Positions 61,591-64,000 of a stretch of DNA of 64,000 bases are shown in pieces (positions within the stretch are counted from its first letter, which is position 1; every line of letters starts with the position of its first letter). A model generated the notes under the pieces. It searched no databases, was not told the DNA's origin, and saw only the letters and a list, made by a program, of their open reading frames with translations. The DNA is taken from positions 1 to 64,000 of the forward strand of contig NZ_SPHO01000002.1 of the NCBI RefSeq assembly GCF_005845215.1. Direction: 5' to 3'. The stretch comes from Clostridium sp. 1001271st1 H5 (GTDB lineage Bacteria; Bacillota; Clostridia; Lachnospirales; Lachnospiraceae). Both the position numbers and the translations under genes were made by a program.

Positions 61591-62424
61591 ATGAAGAGAC
61601 ACTATTTAGCAGTTGCAGTCCTGGCGCTTGCACTGGGGATGACGGCCTGTTCTTCCGGCAATAAAGAAACCACAGCAGCCCCAACGACTACAGCAGCACA
61701 GACTGAAACGGAAAAATCTGCAGAGGCAGAGGATGATATGGAACTGCAGTACTTCTATGGCTTCGTGGGAGAGGTGGCAGACAATGTGGTTACCGTCAAG
61801 GATGACGAAGGCAAGGAAGTGAAGTTTGATGTATCTGAGGCCAAGGTTGAAGGCGCGGATGCCATTGGAGAAGGCGATGAGGTAGAGGTGGCATATGCAG
61901 GAGAGCTTTCCGCAGATACAACGAAGGCAAAATCAGTGGACATCGTCACATCTGCCGCCGCAGAGGCAGCGGAAGAGGCAGCTGCTGAAGAGGATACCAT
62001 TATCACCGGAACCATTGAGAAGGCAGACGATGACACCCTGACCCTGGCTGCAGACGAGGGAACATTTACATTTAATACCAAGATTGCACAGAAGGTATCC
62101 AAGGACGGCATCAAGTCCGGCGTACAGGCCGATGTTACCTATTACGGCGACCTGGAAGATGAGACCGACAAGCCGGTGGCAACCAAAATTGTGACTGAGG
62201 ATGCCATGGATTCAGAAGACGCAAAAATCAACACTCTTTCCGGCAAGGTGGCGGAAGTTGGGGCGGACTATGTGGTCATTGATACAACCGACCCTGCAAA
62301 CACCCTGTTTACTTTCCTGGGAAAGGAAGGCATGTTTGATAAACTGAAGATAGGGGATACAGCAACCATTATCTACAAGGGAACCCTTACTGACAAGACA
62401 ATCACAGCAACCGGCGTGAAGTAA
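61591..62424 (+). CDS. Lipoprotein with three repeated beta-rich domains
   Basis: The 277-residue precursor has a lipobox near Cys20 (MTAC), a Thr/Ala/Glu linker (about 23-50) and three similar modules (about 54-115, 133-200, 210-277). Each opens with a pattern like GFVGEVADNVVTVKDDEG and closes with a GD-type turn and VxYxGxL strand. This pattern resembles small OB-like or DUF5666-like beta folds, but I cannot name it. It is a longer paralogue of the lipoprotein at 29549. Very acidic, surface-exposed, function unknown. AGAGGAG precedes the ATG. Confidence 0.78.
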   Translation: MKRHYLAVAVLALALGMTACSSGNKETTAAPTTTAAQTETEKSAEAEDDMELQYFYGFVGEVADNVVTVKDDEGKEVKFDVSEAKVEGADAIGEGDEVEVAYAGELSADTTKAKSVDIVTSAAAEAAEEAAAEEDTIITGTIEKADDDTLTLAADEGTFTFNTKIAQKVSKDGIKSGVQADVTYYGDLEDETDKPVATKIVTEDAMDSEDAKINTLSGKVAEVGADYVVIDTTDPANTLFTFLGKEGMFDKLKIGDTATIIYKGTLTDKTITATGVK

Positions 62425-62439
62425 AGAATATGCGTATGG

Positions 62440-62478
62440 CCGCGGCCACAGACAAATGAAGTCTGTGCCGCGGTTTTT
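62440..62478 (+). terminator. Terminator of the lipoprotein gene
   Basis: CCGCGGCCACAGAC (62440-62453) pairs with GTCTGTGCCGCGG (62461-62473), one bulge, followed by TTTTT. Confidence 0.88.
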
Positions 62479-62524
62479 CTTCTTTATCCCGCCATTTTGC
62501 GCGCTCTTTTTTCTTTTAAAAAAA

Positions 62525-62567
62525 TTAGCACTCGACCCTTGACAGTGCTAACAACATGTGTTATAGT
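62525..62567 (+). promoter_or_regulatory. CIRCE operator overlapping the clpB promoter
   Basis: TTAGCACTC (62525-62533), nine bases, then CAGTGCTAA (62543-62551) is the HrcA-binding CIRCE inverted repeat with one mismatch (C for G). A promoter, TTGACA (62539-62544) and TATAGT (62562-62567) with 17-base spacing, overlaps it, so HrcA would block the -35. Transcription would start near 62574, leaving a leader of about 100 bases before clpB. Confidence 0.9.
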
Positions 62568-62673
62568 ACGACTAGAACAAAGATGACAAAGCACAATTCC
62601 GTAAGCCCCTGTACCCGGAGGATTCATACAGGCATTCCGGTCAGAAGCGGCAGAGAAGAAAGGGGAATGGGCA

Positions 62674-64000
62674 ATGAATATTAATAAATTTACTCAGAAG
62701 TCAATGGAAGCAGTACAGAACTGTGAGAAGCTGGCGTATGAATATGGAAACCAGCAGATTGATGAGCAGCACCTTCTGTACAGCCTGCTGACCCTGGAGG
62801 ACAGCCTGATTCTTAAGCTGATAACCAAGATGGGGATTCAGGGAGATATGTTTTCCAATGAGGCAAAGCAGACAGTGGAACGCCTGCCCAAGGTAAGCGG
62901 CGGCGGCCAGCTTTACATCAGCAGCGATTTGAATAAGGTGCTTATCAGCGGCGAGGACGAGGCAAAGGCCATGGGTGACGAGTATGTATCTGTGGAGCAC
63001 CTTTTCCTGTCTCTTTTAAAGCATCCTAATAAGGATATCAAGGCGTTATTCAAGTTATATAACATAACCCGTGAGACATTCCTGCAGGCCCTTTCCACTG
63101 TAAGGGGAAACCAGAGGGTGGTCAGCGATAACCCGGAGGCGACCTATGATACGTTAGCCAAATACGGATATGACCTGGTGGAGCGGGCCAGGGACCAGAA
63201 GCTGGACCCGGTAATTGGGCGTGACAGCGAGATCCGGAATGTCATACGTATCCTGTCCCGTAAGACGAAGAACAATCCGGTGCTTATCGGAGAGCCCGGC
63301 GTGGGTAAGACGGCAGTGGTGGAAGGCCTGGCGCAGCGGATTGTGCGCGGGGATGTTCCGGACGGATTAAAGGATAAGAAGCTGTTTGCCCTGGATATGG
63401 GCGCTCTGGTGGCAGGCGCCAAGTACAGGGGTGAATTTGAGGAACGACTGAAGGCTGTGCTGGAAGAGGTGAAAAAGAGCGACGGACAGATTATCCTGTT
63501 CATTGATGAGCTGCATACCATTGTGGGGGCGGGCAAGACAGAGGGCTCCATGGACGCAGGCAATATGTTAAAGCCCATGCTGGCCAGGGGAGAACTCCAC
63601 TGTATCGGAGCCACAACCCTCAATGAGTACCGCCAGTATATAGAAAAGGATGCGGCGCTGGAGAGAAGGTTCCAGCCGGTGATGGTAGACGAACCAACGG
63701 TAGAGGATACCATATCCATACTGAGGGGGCTTAAGGAGCGCTATGAGGTATTCCATGGGGTGAAGATAACAGACTCTGCACTGGTCAGCGCGGCCACATT
63801 GTCCGACCGGTATATTACCGACCGTTTCCTGCCGGATAAGGCCATTGACCTGGTGGATGAAGCCTGCGCCATGATTAAGACTGAGATGGATACCATGCCT
63901 GCTGAGCTGGATGAAATGTCCAGGAAAATCATGCAGATGGAGATAGAAGAGGCAGCCCTCAAAAAGGAAACTGACCGCCTGAGCCAGGACCGCCTGGCGG
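62674..64000 (+). CDS. clpB: ATP-dependent chaperone ClpB, N-terminal 442 residues
   Basis: Starting [20 protein letters not shown], the frame stays open to the window edge, so the gene is truncated. Visible are the Clp N-domain (two repeats, about 1-150), the first AAA+ domain with [16 protein letters not shown] (Walker A), [14 protein letters not shown] (Walker B) and [20 protein letters not shown] (sensor/arginine finger), and the start of the coiled-coil M-domain (from about 405, [20 protein letters not shown]). The M-domain supports ClpB over ClpA or ClpC. It disaggregates heat-damaged proteins with DnaK. The CIRCE site indicates heat-shock control by HrcA. AAGAAAGGGGAATGGGCA precedes the ATG. 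Confidence 0.93.
   Translation, partial: MNINKFTQKSMEAVQNCEKLAYEYGNQQIDEQHLLYSLLTLEDSLILKLITKMGIQGDMFSNEAKQTVERLPKVSGGGQLYISSDLNKVLISGEDEAKAMGDEYVSVEHLFLSLLKHPNKDIKALFKLYNITRETFLQALSTVRGNQRVVSDNPEATYDTLAKYGYDLVERARDQKLDPVIGRDSEIRNVIRILSRKTKNNPVLIGEPGVGKTAVVEGLAQRIVRGDVPDGLKDKKLFALDMGALVAGAKYRGEFEERLKAVLEEVKKSDGQIILFIDELHTIVGAGKTEGSMDAGNMLKPMLARGELHCIGATTLNEYRQYIEKDAALERRFQPVMVDEPTVEDTISILRGLKERYEVFHGVKITDSALVSAATLSDRYITDRFLPDKAIDLVDEACAMIKTEMDTMPAELDEMSRKIMQMEIEEAALKKETDRLSQDRLA

Noticed and set aside
1..64000. tRNA or rRNA genes, insertion sequences, integrases and prophage genes.
   Set aside because: I looked for them and saw none; gaps between genes are short and explained by promoters, terminators and leaders.

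Overview
The window looks like chromosomal DNA from a Gram-positive gut anaerobe of the Clostridia, most likely a Lachnospiraceae member close to Enterocloster. This is inferred from strong GGAGG-type ribosome binding sites, roughly balanced GC, lipoproteins with E/T/A-rich linkers, ChW cell-surface repeats, a CIRCE operator, luxS, TRAP and ECF transporters and a YesM-type two-component system. I saw no rRNA, tRNA, CRISPR array, insertion sequence or prophage gene. Both window edges cut a gene: a rubredoxin-domain protein on the left and clpB on the right.

Layout. 1-2500 (minus strand): rubredoxin-domain gene, Fur/PerR regulator with palindromic operator candidates, then a LysR regulator co-translated with a PHP phosphatase. 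2714-9885 (plus): S1-domain protein, small alarmone synthetase, membrane glycerophosphodiesterase, D-aminoacyl-tRNA deacylase, DUF3783 protein and a VWA/MoxR-ATPase pair, closed by a bidirectional terminator. 10017-14686: a dicarboxylate/amino-acid symporter facing an AbgT transporter, then a MATE exporter. 14849-20219: metal-dependent hydrolase, dihydroorotase, HAD phosphatase and a polar amino acid ABC transporter. 20461-29233: a PucR-type regulator followed by a long co-oriented operon with an ECF transporter (fused ATPase, T, a 64-residue membrane protein, S) and four enzymes or enzyme-like proteins (M20 amidohydrolase, Asp/Glu/hydantoin racemase, DUF1177, AroM). 29371-37447: lipoproteins, two ABC-F ATPases, luxS and exonuclease III.

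37635-48294 holds central-carbon and glycogen genes: a GH13 protein that keeps the GlgX-like scaffold but has lost every catalytic residue, an M20 peptidase, a Ca-type P-ATPase, a fumarylacetoacetase-family hydrolase, methylglyoxal synthase, and a glycogen branching enzyme with intact catalytic residues and a long basic tail containing thirteen 10-residue repeats. 48503-55698 is a sensor kinase/response regulator followed by a complete TRAP transporter and a second, orphan TRAP binding protein. 55827-62424 holds a repeat-tailed membrane protein, a putative ppGpp hydrolase co-translated with a ChW-repeat polysaccharide deacetylase, an unknown membrane protein, purine nucleoside phosphorylase and a lipoprotein with three repeated domains. 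The window ends with clpB behind a CIRCE/sigma-A promoter.

The two most unusual items are the catalytically dead GH13 protein together with the repeat-tailed GlgB, and the ECF/M20/racemase/DUF1177/AroM operon. That operon looks like an uptake-and-breakdown route for an unidentified amide- or amino-acid-like compound, probably controlled by the adjacent PucR regulator and by a terminator in its 5' leader.
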